64,000 nt of DNA from positions 25,805,437 through 25,869,436 of the forward strand of contig NC_064763.1 in assembly GCF_011397635.1 (NCBI RefSeq). The letters run 5' to 3'. The position numbers and the translations under genes are program-made. Under the pieces are notes generated by a model. The model did no database searches. It was not told the DNA's origin and saw only the letters and a program-made list of their open reading frames with translations. Shown here piece by piece: positions 1 to 20,300 of this stretch; position 1 is the stretch's first letter, and every line of letters starts with the position of its first letter. The DNA comes from Epinephelus fuscoguttatus (taxonomy: Eukaryota; Chordata; Actinopteri; Perciformes; Serranidae).

Positions 1-108
1 TCTCTTCTTCTCCATTCCTACCATTTACAACCATTGTGAAGTGATGCAGCTATAGGAACTATTTTTAAAAGCATTGGTCTATGTATTCTTTCATCTTCTG
101 TGCATTAG

Positions 109-9866
<9,758 letters not shown>

Positions 9867-11950
9867 TCCGTTACGCTCTCTCTTTTCTTTCTCTATCGCT
9901 TGTCTTCTCTTTCTCTCTTCCCTCTGTCTGTCACACACACAAATCTTCACAGGACGTCACATTTGGAGTGTGTGCCCTTGTGTCACTACATTTATGGGAA
10001 TAGAGCCATAGAGATTGACTTAAAAAAGTAAACTTGCAATATAAGGAAAACATACATTCTATATTCTAACCACATAGCAACTGACCATTGAAAGTCTGTG
10101 TCAAAGATTTTGTGTAATCTGCAGTTTTTGTTACAAGGACAAGTGTGTGTGTGTGCAACATGAGCACATGTGAGAGCAGTCAGGGAGAGAGAGTGTGTCT
10201 GTGTGTGAAATAATGACAAAAATGACAAATATCAGGGTTTTCAATATTATAAGAATTTAGAAAACACATTATTGCTAATGTATGGTCATAATATCTAATT
10301 TTCCCTGTGTAGATTCCTCACTGGGTCCCAGTTCAGTCCCAGTATAGGGGTGACAAAGCCTGATTAGAGCACTGACTATTGCATTTATACCTCTGCCTTT
10401 CCACATGCCCTCTTTAGCCTTTAAATCTGATTCAGTATGTTGCTGGGAAGGGCATGATGATGATTTCATTATAATGAAAGCCTACTTTTTAATACTTGAA
10501 AAAGGTTCTTCCCATGTAATGTAATTCATGCATGTGCTGATGACTGATTTGGTTGGAATTTAATGCATTTATCCCGCAAACTAAACTCCAGCAAGTCTCG
10601 TTCACTCTTCTCTAACCCAGCGAGGTCTGATCATGGGATTGTTCACATTTTTAACGTCGTGGCAATGAGATGATTACCCTTTATCCTTTTTTATTCTTTA
10701 ACTGGGACTTTCTAACTGCACGTGAGTGAGGACGATGATTCCAAAGCTGTCAATCTGAATGTTATCGTACACTGAGAAAATCATGGCATCAACACAAATG
10801 ATGGCACATACCTATACTACATGTTTGTTGCAGACTAGAGTAAATTGCTAACTTTGACTCAATTGTGAATATACAGTAACTGCATTCATAAAAGCTTACT
10901 GAACTGGCAGGGTGGCCATTTTTCCAATGACTCCAATGATGAAATGGGTTTCCAGCGATAAAAATACTGACAGCTTAGCAGCTTCATGTCATTTAAAGAT
11001 GTTCTATAGGTGTGCCTTGCTATGTAAAGGGTTTCCAAGGCACAACTGATGCATCAATCTATTAGACATACAGTAACATACAGTAACATACAGCACATAG
11101 ATTCCAATCAGTAGATATCTGGTTGCTGATGTGTGACTGAAGTGCACTGAGGCAGGAATGTTTGCTTAACAATCAACTTGTAGCTATAAAGATGCTGTTA
11201 CAGTTCTCCTTTCATCATGTTGTACTGTTTGGTCCTGTGGGGATTATCCAGTGGGCTCCTTTAACTTCTTGAGCCAATTCATAAAATTACTACTAATTGT
11301 AATTTTTCTGTGTCATGTCTAAATGTAATTTCAGCAGAGATGCCTTATGAGGGACTGATTAGGTACTGAAATTTTGTGCAAACTGTTTTAAAGTCTTCTG
11401 GCTGTGTATGTTTCTCCTTTCTGGCCACTGGGATTGTTGTGTGTGACCTGTAATACTTGAACCTTGGTTTGAAATGCTTCGTCTCCACCATGCAGACAGC
11501 AAATTACTGTAACAGCTTATACACATTGTTATGCAACTTATAAAGGGACATTTAGATTTGTTCTCCTTAGACGATACATAGCCTGGAGAGACAGAGGCTT
11601 TCTAAATTGTCTTAAGTGAATTAACCTTATATGTATGTTACATACAGTATTTGAAAGTTAGGATTTGCTGTATATTTTGCATATTCAAATACCGCTGTAC
11701 CACGCTGACTAAAATTACACTTTTTTTTTGTTTGTTTTTGCAAAGGGGATGATTTTAAGGAAATGCAAACGGTTCAGAAATGATACAGTATAAACAACCA
11801 CTTTGAAAAGTATTTAAGTTTGCTCCGACCCATATTTCAAAGTCTATCACAGTTAGCTTAACTCCTGAGTTACGTAATTACTGTAGACATTGTGCATGGT
11901 TAGCATGGTCACAACAATGTTACCTAAAACAATAAAATGTAAAACTGGGT
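9867..11950 (+). other. map7d2: Probable 3' UTR of map7d2 with poly(A) signal at 11931
   Basis: About 2.1 kb after the stop codon with no coding signal and few repeats. The first good AATAAA is at 11931-11936, followed by a GT-rich stretch (TGTGTGTTTTTGTAATGTG) of the kind found downstream of cleavage sites. An ATACAGTAAC motif is repeated near 11080. Earlier unannotated poly(A) sites are possible. Confidence 0.5.
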
Positions 11951-12169
11951 ATTGTGTGTTTTTGTAATGTGTTAATGTGTGTTTGTGTTAAGTAGGGAAT
12001 AAGGGGAAATGTTGATCATGTCTGGAAAACAAACATGAAGTGAGATGAAGAAAGAGATGGAAGACTCCAGAGAAAGAGAATGAGATGTAGAAAGAAAGAC
12101 AACACTTGATTGGTGAATCCAGAGCATGCACATATAAGTGTACAGTAATTAAAAGTATAAACGTGACCA

Positions 12170-12902
12170 TAAAGCACCTGGGAAGAAGCTGCACTTTAGC
12201 CTAGTTGTTCTGGCTTTGAAGCTGTGCAACCTTCTGCCTGAGGGGACGGGGGATGAAAAGTTTGTGTGCTGGGTGGGTGGAGTCCTTTATGATACATGAC
12301 GCTCTGCTTCTTTACCTGCTGACAAAAATGTCCTCCAAGGAAGGGAGTCTGCTGCTGGTTATTTTTTCAGCAGATTTCATCAGTCATTGCAGTGCTTTCC
12401 TGTCAAAGCAGTTCCCACACCAAACAGTGATGAAGGATGTCAGTATGCTCTCCACCACACACCGGTAAAGACAGGTCAGGCAGCAGGGCTGAGGCAGTCC
12501 TGCTTCAGCCTCCTCAAAAAGTATAAGCATCGGTGGGCCTTTGTTATGATGCTGGCTGTGTTGGTAGCCCACATGAACTTGTTGGAGATGTGCAGGCCCA
12601 GGTATTTGAAGGTGGACACCATCTCCACAGCTGCTCCTCTGATGAAGAGGGGAGAGAGGTGTGTGACCTCCCCTCCCAAAGTTCACAACCATCTCCTTAT
12701 TCTTCGCCACACTGGTGCAGAGATTCTGAAGTTCTTCCACCTCCTGGCTGTATACAGACTCATTGTTGTTGGAGATCAGTCCAACCACAGCTGTGTCATC
12801 TGCAAACTTCACTATATGATTGCTCAGGTACCTTGCAGAGCAATCATATTATATGCGAGGAGTGTGCATAGCAGGGGGCTCAGGACACATCCTGTGGGAA
12901 GC
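12170..12902 (-). mobile_element. 5'-truncated non-LTR retrotransposon (LINE), reverse transcriptase C-terminal part
   Basis: Reading the minus strand from 12902 gives a CVLSPLL block, then KFADDTAVVGLISNNNES, containing the polymerase catalytic motif (A/F)ADD, then KYLGLHISNKFMW, RCLYFLRRLKQ and ESILTSFITVWCGNC. This is the usual order in fish L2/CR1/Rex-type LINEs: motifs B-C, thumb, C-terminal tail. The frame is interrupted, so it is dead. The copy starts abruptly within a few bases of the Tc1 element at 12912. It runs past 12200 into a probable 3' region. Clade assignment is a guess. Confidence 0.8.
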
Positions 12903-12911
12903 TAAAACATA

Positions 12912-14526
12912 CAGTACAGGCCAAAAGTTTGGACACACCTTCTCATTCAATGCATTTTCTTTATTTTCATGACTATTTACATTGTAGATTCTCACTGAAG
13001 GCATCAAAACTATGAATGAACACATGTGGAGTTATGTACTTAACAAAAAAAGGTGAAATAACTGAAAACATGTTTTATATTCTAGTTTCTTCAAAATAGC
13101 CACCCTTTGCTCTGATTACTGCTTTGCACACTCTTGGCATTCTCTCCATGAGCTTCAAGAGGTAGTCACCTGAAATGGTTTTCCAACAGTCTTGAAGGAG
13201 TTCCCAGAGGTGTTTAGCACTTATTGGCTCCTTTGCCTTCACTCTGCGGCCCAGCTCACCCCAAACCATCTCGATTGGGTTCAGGTCCGGTGACTGTGGA
13301 GGCCAGGTCATCTGCCGCAGCACTCCATCACTCTCCTTCTTGGTCAAATAGCCCTTACACAGCCTGGAGGTGTGTTTGGGGTCATTGTCCTGTTGAAAAA
13401 TAAATGATCGTCCAACTAAACGCAAACCGGATGGGATGGCATGTCGCTGCAGGATGCTGTGGTAGCCATGCTGGTTCAGTGTGCCTTCAATTTTGAATAA
13501 ATCCCCAACAGTGTCACCAGCAAAACACCCCCACACCATCACACCTCCTCCTCCATGCTTCACAGTGGGAACCAGGCATGTGGAATCCATCCGTTCACCT
13601 TTTCTGCGTCTGCGGTTGGAACCAAAGATCTCAAATTTGGACTCATCAGACCAAAGCACAGATTTCCATTGGCCTAATGTCCATTCCTTGTGTTTCTTGG
13701 CCCAAACAAATCTCTTCTGCTTGTTGCCTCTCCTTAGCAGTGGTTTCCTAGCAGCTATTTGACCATGAAGGCCTGATTGGCGCAGTCTCCTCTTAACAGT
13801 TGTTCTAGAGATGGGTCTGCTGCTAGAACTCTGTGTGGCATTCATCTGGTCTCTGATCTGAGCTGCTGTTAACTTGCGATTTCTGAGGCTGGTGACTCGG
13901 ATGAACTTATCCTCAGAAGCAGAGGTGACTCTTGGTCTTCCTTTCCTGGGTCGGTCCTCATGTGTGCCAGTTTCCTTGTAGCGCTTGATGGTTTTTGCGA
14001 CTCCACTTGGGGACACATTTAAAGTTTTTGCAATTTTCCGGACTGACTGACCTTCATTTCTTAAAGTAATGATGGCCACTCGTTTTTCTTTAGTTAGCTG
14101 ATTGGTTCTTGCCATAATATGAATTTTAAGAGTTGTCCAATAGGGCTGTCGGCTGTGTATTAACCTGACTTCTGCACAACACAACTGATGGTCCCAACCC
14201 CATTGATAAAGCAAGAAATTCCACTAATTAACCCTGATAAGGCACACCTGTGAAGTGGAAACCATTTCAGGTGACTACCTCTTGAAGCTCATGGAGAGAA
14301 TGCCAAGAGTGTGCAAAGCAGTAATCAGAGCAAAGGGTGGCTATTTTGAAGAAACTAGAATATAAAACATGTTTTCAGTTATTTCACCTTTTTTTGTTAA
14401 GTACATAACTCCACATGTGTTCATTCATAGTTGATGCCTTCAGTGAGAATCTACAATGTAAATAGTCATGAAAATAAAGAAAACGCATTGAATGAGAAGG
14501 TGTGTCCAAACTTTTGGCCTGTACTG
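12912..14526 (-). mobile_element. Tc1-like DNA transposon, essentially complete, with TA target duplication
   Basis: The 1,615-bp element is flanked by TA on both sides (12910-12911 and 14527-14528). Ends are CAGTACAGGCCAAAAGTTTG and its inverted copy. The terminal inverted repeats are unusually long: 12912-13186 matches 14255-14526 with only a few differences (for example GCATT/GCGTT near the ends and a 2-bp indel in the CATCAAAACTATG block). It therefore appears young. The arms extend into the 3' end of the transposase gene. It carries one open transposase on the minus strand. Confidence 0.95.
13075..14115 (-). CDS. Tc1/mariner-family transposase, open over full length
   Basis: 346 residues from ATG at 14115 (MARTNQLTKEKR) to TAA at 13075, the usual length for Tc1 transposases. 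The frame is open 33 codons further upstream, but MARTNQ is the start used in this family. Order of parts: paired-like helix-turn-helix (RKIAKTLNVSPSGVAKTIKR), second DNA-binding domain, a GRPR AT-hook-like motif, then the DDE catalytic core with Asp in WSDESKFEIF, Asp in FQQDNDPKHTS and Glu in SPDLNPIEMVW, plus the glycine-rich GGGGVMVWG box. No stop or frameshift, and all three catalytic acids are present, so it could encode a working enzyme; whether it is expressed is unknown. Its last ~30 codons lie inside the inverted repeat. Confidence 0.95.
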   Translation of the reverse strand: MARTNQLTKEKRVAIITLRNEGQSVRKIAKTLNVSPSGVAKTIKRYKETGTHEDRPRKGRPRVTSASEDKFIRVTSLRNRKLTAAQIRDQMNATQSSSSRPISRTTVKRRLRQSGLHGQIAARKPLLRRGNKQKRFVWAKKHKEWTLGQWKSVLWSDESKFEIFGSNRRRRKGERMDSTCLVPTVKHGGGGVMVWGCFAGDTVGDLFKIEGTLNQHGYHSILQRHAIPSGLRLVGRSFIFQQDNDPKHTSRLCKGYLTKKESDGVLRQMTWPPQSPDLNPIEMVWGELGRRVKAKEPISAKHLWELLQDCWKTISGDYLLKLMERMPRVCKAVIRAKGGYFEETRI

Positions 14527-14527
14527 T

Positions 14528-15390
14528 ATCAAGAGGCGTAGATTACAAAAAACCCCACTAAAGTACAAACACTTTCACATACATATATTTACAGTTTTTC
14601 TAAAAAGTAAAAGTATTTTGTGACACACACTTGGTGTGTCACTTGTGTCCAGTTTGGGAGAATCTATATAACTGACATTAACAACATTGTTGTGGAAAAA
14701 TTACCACATATGAAAGTATGCGAATGACATCATGTGTAACAATAGTCGCTACTTGTATGAATGTGTGATTCATCCATGGTAATGGTTTAAATATTTTTAA
14801 AAGATCACAGGGTCCTTGACTGGCTGTGTGCAAGCATGCGAGGAGGCTCGATGATGTCTGAAGGTTAAGATACTGTAAGACGAAGACCTTGTAGACGTTC
14901 AGAATCTGATGTTAAACATGTTGGACCAAGGATTAGGCTACACATGCTTCCAGATGACATGTGAAATACACTACACAAGGCTCAAACATTATCCTGTCAC
15001 TTTAAGTTTTTGGTGTGGCTGTGATCCTCTTTGACATTAGATTTGTGATGTATTGAACTTACATTCAAGTAAGATCAACTATGGCTCAACAAGTTTATTT
15101 TGATATTCATCAAAATGAAAACTGACCAAGAGCAAAAGTTTTTCCACATCAACATTTTTGTAAAGCATTGCTGTCCCAGTGGGAATAGCTAAAAAAAAAA
15201 AAAACTGAAAATGAAAATAACTTCTATGTTAACAGGCAACCCTTGCTTTTAGAAAACTGTCTCATTAATATATTATTTATTCATTTACACAAGGACTTAT
15301 TTTGACACAATATATAATTATCATGTCAAATAAAATAACTGTGAAAAATGAAAGAAAATACCCTGACCTTCCAGCCTTCTCCCCAGACAT
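14528..15390. other. Intergenic stretch with no gene found
   Basis: AT-rich spacer between the Tc1 element and bclaf3. I see no open frame of interest, no RNA gene and no clear repeat apart from a short A run at 15190-15202. Confidence 0.5.
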
Positions 15391-15399
15391 GTACTACCC

Positions 15400-15534
15400 A
15401 GCCGGGGCAGTAGGTGGCGCTTCAGTTTTGCCGTATTGAAGATCGGGGCGTTGCGAACACGAAGGAGTAGAAGAAGTAGAAGAACAGCTGAACTGTGTCG
15501 CACGTACCTTCCACTTAATCGACGGTTTGTCTTC
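15400..15534 (+). other. bclaf3: Likely promoter-proximal non-coding first exon of bclaf3
   Basis: A short GC-richer stretch (GGTGGCGC, GGGGCGTTGCGAACACG) ends in CTTCG|GTGAGT-like donor at 15535, the only strong donor in the region upstream of the coding start at 17360, whose exon has an acceptor at 17339. No TATA box is evident, as expected for a housekeeping-type promoter. Exon limits at the 5' side are a guess. Confidence 0.45.
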
Positions 15535-17359
15535 GGTGAGTATTTAGCTAAATTATTTAATTACACATATCGGTAATGAGAGTTAACATTTGGTGATTTA
15601 TTTTTGTCTTACTTGTCGCCAAAATGTTAAAATGACTCACATTGTCAGTGGCCTTTTCTGGGAGCTGCAAGCGGAAAACCCAGGCTAATGTTAGCTAACT
15701 GGCCTTAGCATAGAAAAGGTTGTTAGCGTTAGCTCAGTCTGCTTTTCTGTGTGTTGCTAAATTTAAACCAACCCGAAACATTGTGGTGGGTTACTTTACT
15801 AACGTCTGATATGCTTACCGTTGCCGTGTAGGGGCTGTGTTTTACCCGCATAAGGGACATATTGTCTGTCTGGGTCGTGTTATTTGTCTCAGTCGACTGT
15901 CAGTCGCTCATACTAAAATGGAAGCACGACCTGCCCAGAGTCCTCATCAGCAGGATCAGGACTGAAACTGACCCCACGGCGACCATAGAAATACATTCAA
16001 CCTAAACTAAAGCTCCTTTTCTAAGCAGTCTCATTTGGTTACACGTTTGAGCTTGTCATCTTGTTTGAAATATTAAATAATAAGTATTAAATAAGCAAAC
16101 TACTAAACGAGGTGTTACCGTTTCCACTTTGATCTTGTGTCTGTTAACATTAGATCCGTGTCCATACTTAACTGTTAAGTCTGAATGCCGTTTTAGTTGT
16201 TAGGACACTAATTTATCGCTACATACGCCAGGAAAAGTTAACATATTTGCATGTGAAAATGTTTTATTTTGTTTTCTTTTCAGTGGCTTTCTCGCTAATT
16301 CAGCCTACTCTCGTTACATGTGGTCTGCAACGTGTATTTAGGAGAAGATGAATTGTAGTAACTTGTAGTGTCTTGTTTTACATGTGTTAGTTTTCAAGTA
16401 AAAATTGCACAACACTGAGGACAAACACGTGGACAAACCTGTTGTTTGGATGCTTGTTGCTACAACATTAACAGGGAATTGAAGTTTGTCTGAAACAAGC
16501 TAGAGGACTTGATCTAACCATGCATGGAAATGTGCACTTTATTTAAACATCTGCTCTATAGCAATCTGTCTATAGATACTCATGTTATATTAAGTATCAC
16601 TGGAGTGAGAGGGTGTCTGTTTGAAAGAGGGCAGCTGGGATACAGGCTAATCTGTCCTTTTATCTGAATAGCACTGATTAGGTTAAGTGACTGGACTTTA
16701 ATCTCTGGTTAATAGTTAACATGTTGCTTTAAATTAGCTTATCAATATTAAGGATTAACTGTAAAAGAAACATGCACTTTGAACTATTACCTTTGAGTTG
16801 TTTGAGTTTGCACATTTGATTTACAATTTTTACTGCAGCTTGTATGATATTATTAATTTAACAGCTAAATACTACGCTGTTAAATATGTACTAATAATCT
16901 GAAATGTATTGCGCAGTCAATTTTATTGTGATATGTTCTTCAACAGCACTGTAACATTACTTGTCAAAAATCAGTAATATTTTTTAATAGTTGTTTAAAT
17001 TAGGCTTTTGCTTGTTTTCATACCATCTGTTTTAAGTCACATGTACTCTGTGGAAATGTTTATAATTTGCAAAGTATACCATGGTATTTGTGATTTTTGA
17101 GTGCATTCTAATATGAGTGACAAATAGAAGGTGAGTAAAAGTAAGAAAAGTAATGCCCTACTACACGCCCTTTTCTCAACGATAAAATCAAATTCATTCC
17201 CCAGTTTTGTTTCCCGTCTGCCTATTTTGTTTCATTGGGAAATTCGTCACAATACTGAAATTATATACTCTCAAAATGCTGTTTTCATGTGGACTTTAAG
17301 GCTGTCAAACCTCAACGTGGTTTCTTTTTTGTCTTTAGATTGTAAACTCACTTCCAAAG

Positions 17360-20300
17360 ATGGTTCGACCACATTTTGGACCACCACGTTTGAAGCACAG
17401 GTAATGTGTTTTGACTATCTCAAGTGGCACTGGGATACTTTGGTGTATTTGGTGTATTGTATTCATGATAATTAAATATTTTCTTGTGCATACCATTAGT
17501 GATTTAAGCTAGAACCTGACCCTTGTTTTTACAAAATTATGGTATATTTAAAGTGGCATTCTGTGTTTTAATTCACAAAATTCTCTTTTTTTGTGTCCTA
17601 TCAGACCTTACGAAGACGGTCATGGCATGGGACCTAGTGAAGGAAATTATAACTCCAACTCCAAGGGTCGAAGAGATGTCCAGGGCTACCCAGCAAAGGC
17701 CCCTTTTCACTGGAGAGATTCCAGAGGTAGAGGACGACCCCCAGTTGTCAAAAGAGTCCCCCTAATGGGAGAGCAGAGGGAGCCACGTTTCAACCACTGG
17801 AAGTCCCAGAATCAGGATTCCTTTCAATCATACCCTCCCAAAATGGAACCCCACAATAGCCAGAGGAGGCCTTCCCCAGCTAGGCCAAACCGCTCCCCCC
17901 ATGTCCAGCATCACTCATCCTCTCGCAGTCCTGCACAAGGATCCATGAGTCAAAGGGGCCCCCCCTTCCATGGCCACCCCTCGGGTCACAGGTCACCCTC
18001 CCCAAGACATTTTCGCAACCACCCAGCTGACAGGAGGCCCGACTCTGCACCAGCCTACCAGGGGTCTTTCAGGGGCCCCAAAAGGCAGTCAGGTTTTCAG
18101 CATCAGGAGCAGCGGAATCGAGACTCTCGTGGCAATTACAGTCCTAGAGAAAGGCCCTGTGAGCACACAGGTCATGGCATGAAGCGCTGGAACGAGGCTG
18201 GAGCGTTCTCTCATCCACACAATGGAGAACATGGGCACTCTGGGTCACAGAGGAACCCCAGAGAGATGCATGGGAGAGGCTCATGTCCAGAGAGGTACAG
18301 GAGTGAAGCAACAACCCCAGCTGGGTAAAATTATTAAAGAGGAGGCCTGAAGCTGGCCCAGTCCTTCCAGTCACTGGGGTCGTATTATTACCTCTAATCT
18401 GCCCCAGCTCATAATTATTAGAGGGGATTAATGGGGGTCTGATGTAAATGTGGTTTCACCTGCCATTGAAAGGAGTTGCTGCAGCTGTAATTGCTCTTTG
18501 AAAATTTACTTCTCCTACCTGTTTCATTCTGTCATGGCATTATGAAGGGTCTGCATTAAGATAAAAGTTAAAAGTTCCGCCTCCCACTTAACATGGCAGT
18601 GGATCTATCATTGTAACGATTTCTCTATTGTTTGATGGATATGCAGGTGGTCATCTGAGCAAGACTCCAGACGGCAACGTGGTCCAGTGGAGAGGCAGGG
18701 CAGCAGATCTCACAGTAGAGAGAGGGCACAGGAAGTCCCTCACCCACCCCCTTTCAGATCCCCCTCATGGAAAGGAGGTCCAATGCCGTCATCTTCCTAC
18801 CACAGGAGCCCTCAGGAGAGGCATGTGGCAGGACCCCGCAAGAGGAGGATATCAGACATCAGCATGCCCTCCTCAGACCCTGCACTGGAGCATGGCAATC
18901 AAAAACAACCCAGGAGAGAGAGGCCTCAGCTGCTCAGTATTCCCAGACCATTCGGTGGTAGACCTTTGTCTCTTAGGGATAAAAGTTACCTGGTCAAGAG
19001 CCGACAAGTCAGAGCAGAGTCTCTCATGAGACTCAGAATACCTCCATCTGTAAGACCCCGGCCTCACCTGGGCGACTCTGCCCCACGGGGAAATTTCAGC
19101 TCTGTTCTTGCTATCAGGAAGAAGCGTTTCCAGTCAAATGCAGTTCCCCTGAAAAGGTTTGAACCACGGAGGGGAAAACCACAACAGTCACCCCCCAGAG
19201 AAGAAAGCAATGCCAGCAAGTCCTCAAGAGACTCTGACACAGGCAAAGAACAGGTGGAGTCTCGCTGGTCCTTGAACACACACAGGTACGGTATTTTCCT
19301 TCTAGCACTGTTCGCAGGGGCTTGATGATGATTAAGAGGTCAAGACAGAATGTCACTATGTGAAGGGGGTGCCAGCTTTGGAAAATGGAGATGTCGTGAT
19401 GAGCTAAATGTGCAACACTGATTCAGTTGATGAAAAGCTGCAAAGGTTTTCAAATGCCTCCCTGTCTGCGTGCTGCCTGTGTTTCAAAATATCTTCCTGT
19501 GAAGTGGGCTGAAGAGAAAGTGCTAAGTTACTCGCCATATCGATAAAGCCAACCTGTTTAAAACCTGAGAAATGCTTAATGCCCCTGATGAGGAATGTGG
19601 AAAAATTAGTTGATCAGTGCTGTTGAAGGATTCCTCAGTCTGTCAGCATTACGCTTGAAAGAAGTGCTCTTCAGCATGTTGTGAAGACCCCTTCATCCTC
19701 ATTAGAGAACAACCGCAACGCAGCACGTAGTGTAAAACAGCATATCTGTGTTTGGAAAATGAGGGCGTGAAGAGGACTGAACTTAACATGATCTAAACTG
19801 AAATTGCTGTGCTGCCCCTTTTGAAATTATTGGCAACATGTCAACCAGTCAAGGACCAGGGGAAAAGAGATACATCAAATGTTCAACATTGAACTTCACT
19901 AGTTAAAACATGAATGAGCAAAGTTGCAAGTCAAGTGGCATGTCTGATCACAGGATCCAAAAACAAAGGTAGTCTGAGCTGTGACACTTTGTTATACTTG
20001 GAATATAATCCCAGTATCAAGATGGATGACGATGAATGTTGGTGACAACTGAGACGACAAAAGCCAGAAAACAGTGGAGAGGAATGTCTGTTGAAGGACA
20101 TAGGTAGCCACCTGAGTTACATCATTCATTTTTATACTCATAAATTATCTAGTACATGACTTAAATGCAAAGATGAATATTTCTGACTCCATTGTGTATG
20201 CACATCAAATTACCAATACAACATGTCTTTTTGTGAAGTCTCAGTAAGGTTATAATAGACATTAAACAACATTAAAATCAAGTAAGCCAAGACAAAGAAA

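Noticed and set aside
12387-12905. 172-codon plus-strand frame
   Set aside because: Antisense of the LINE reverse-transcriptase remnant.
13481-13762. 93-codon plus-strand open frame
   Set aside because: Antisense shadow of the Tc1 transposase gene.
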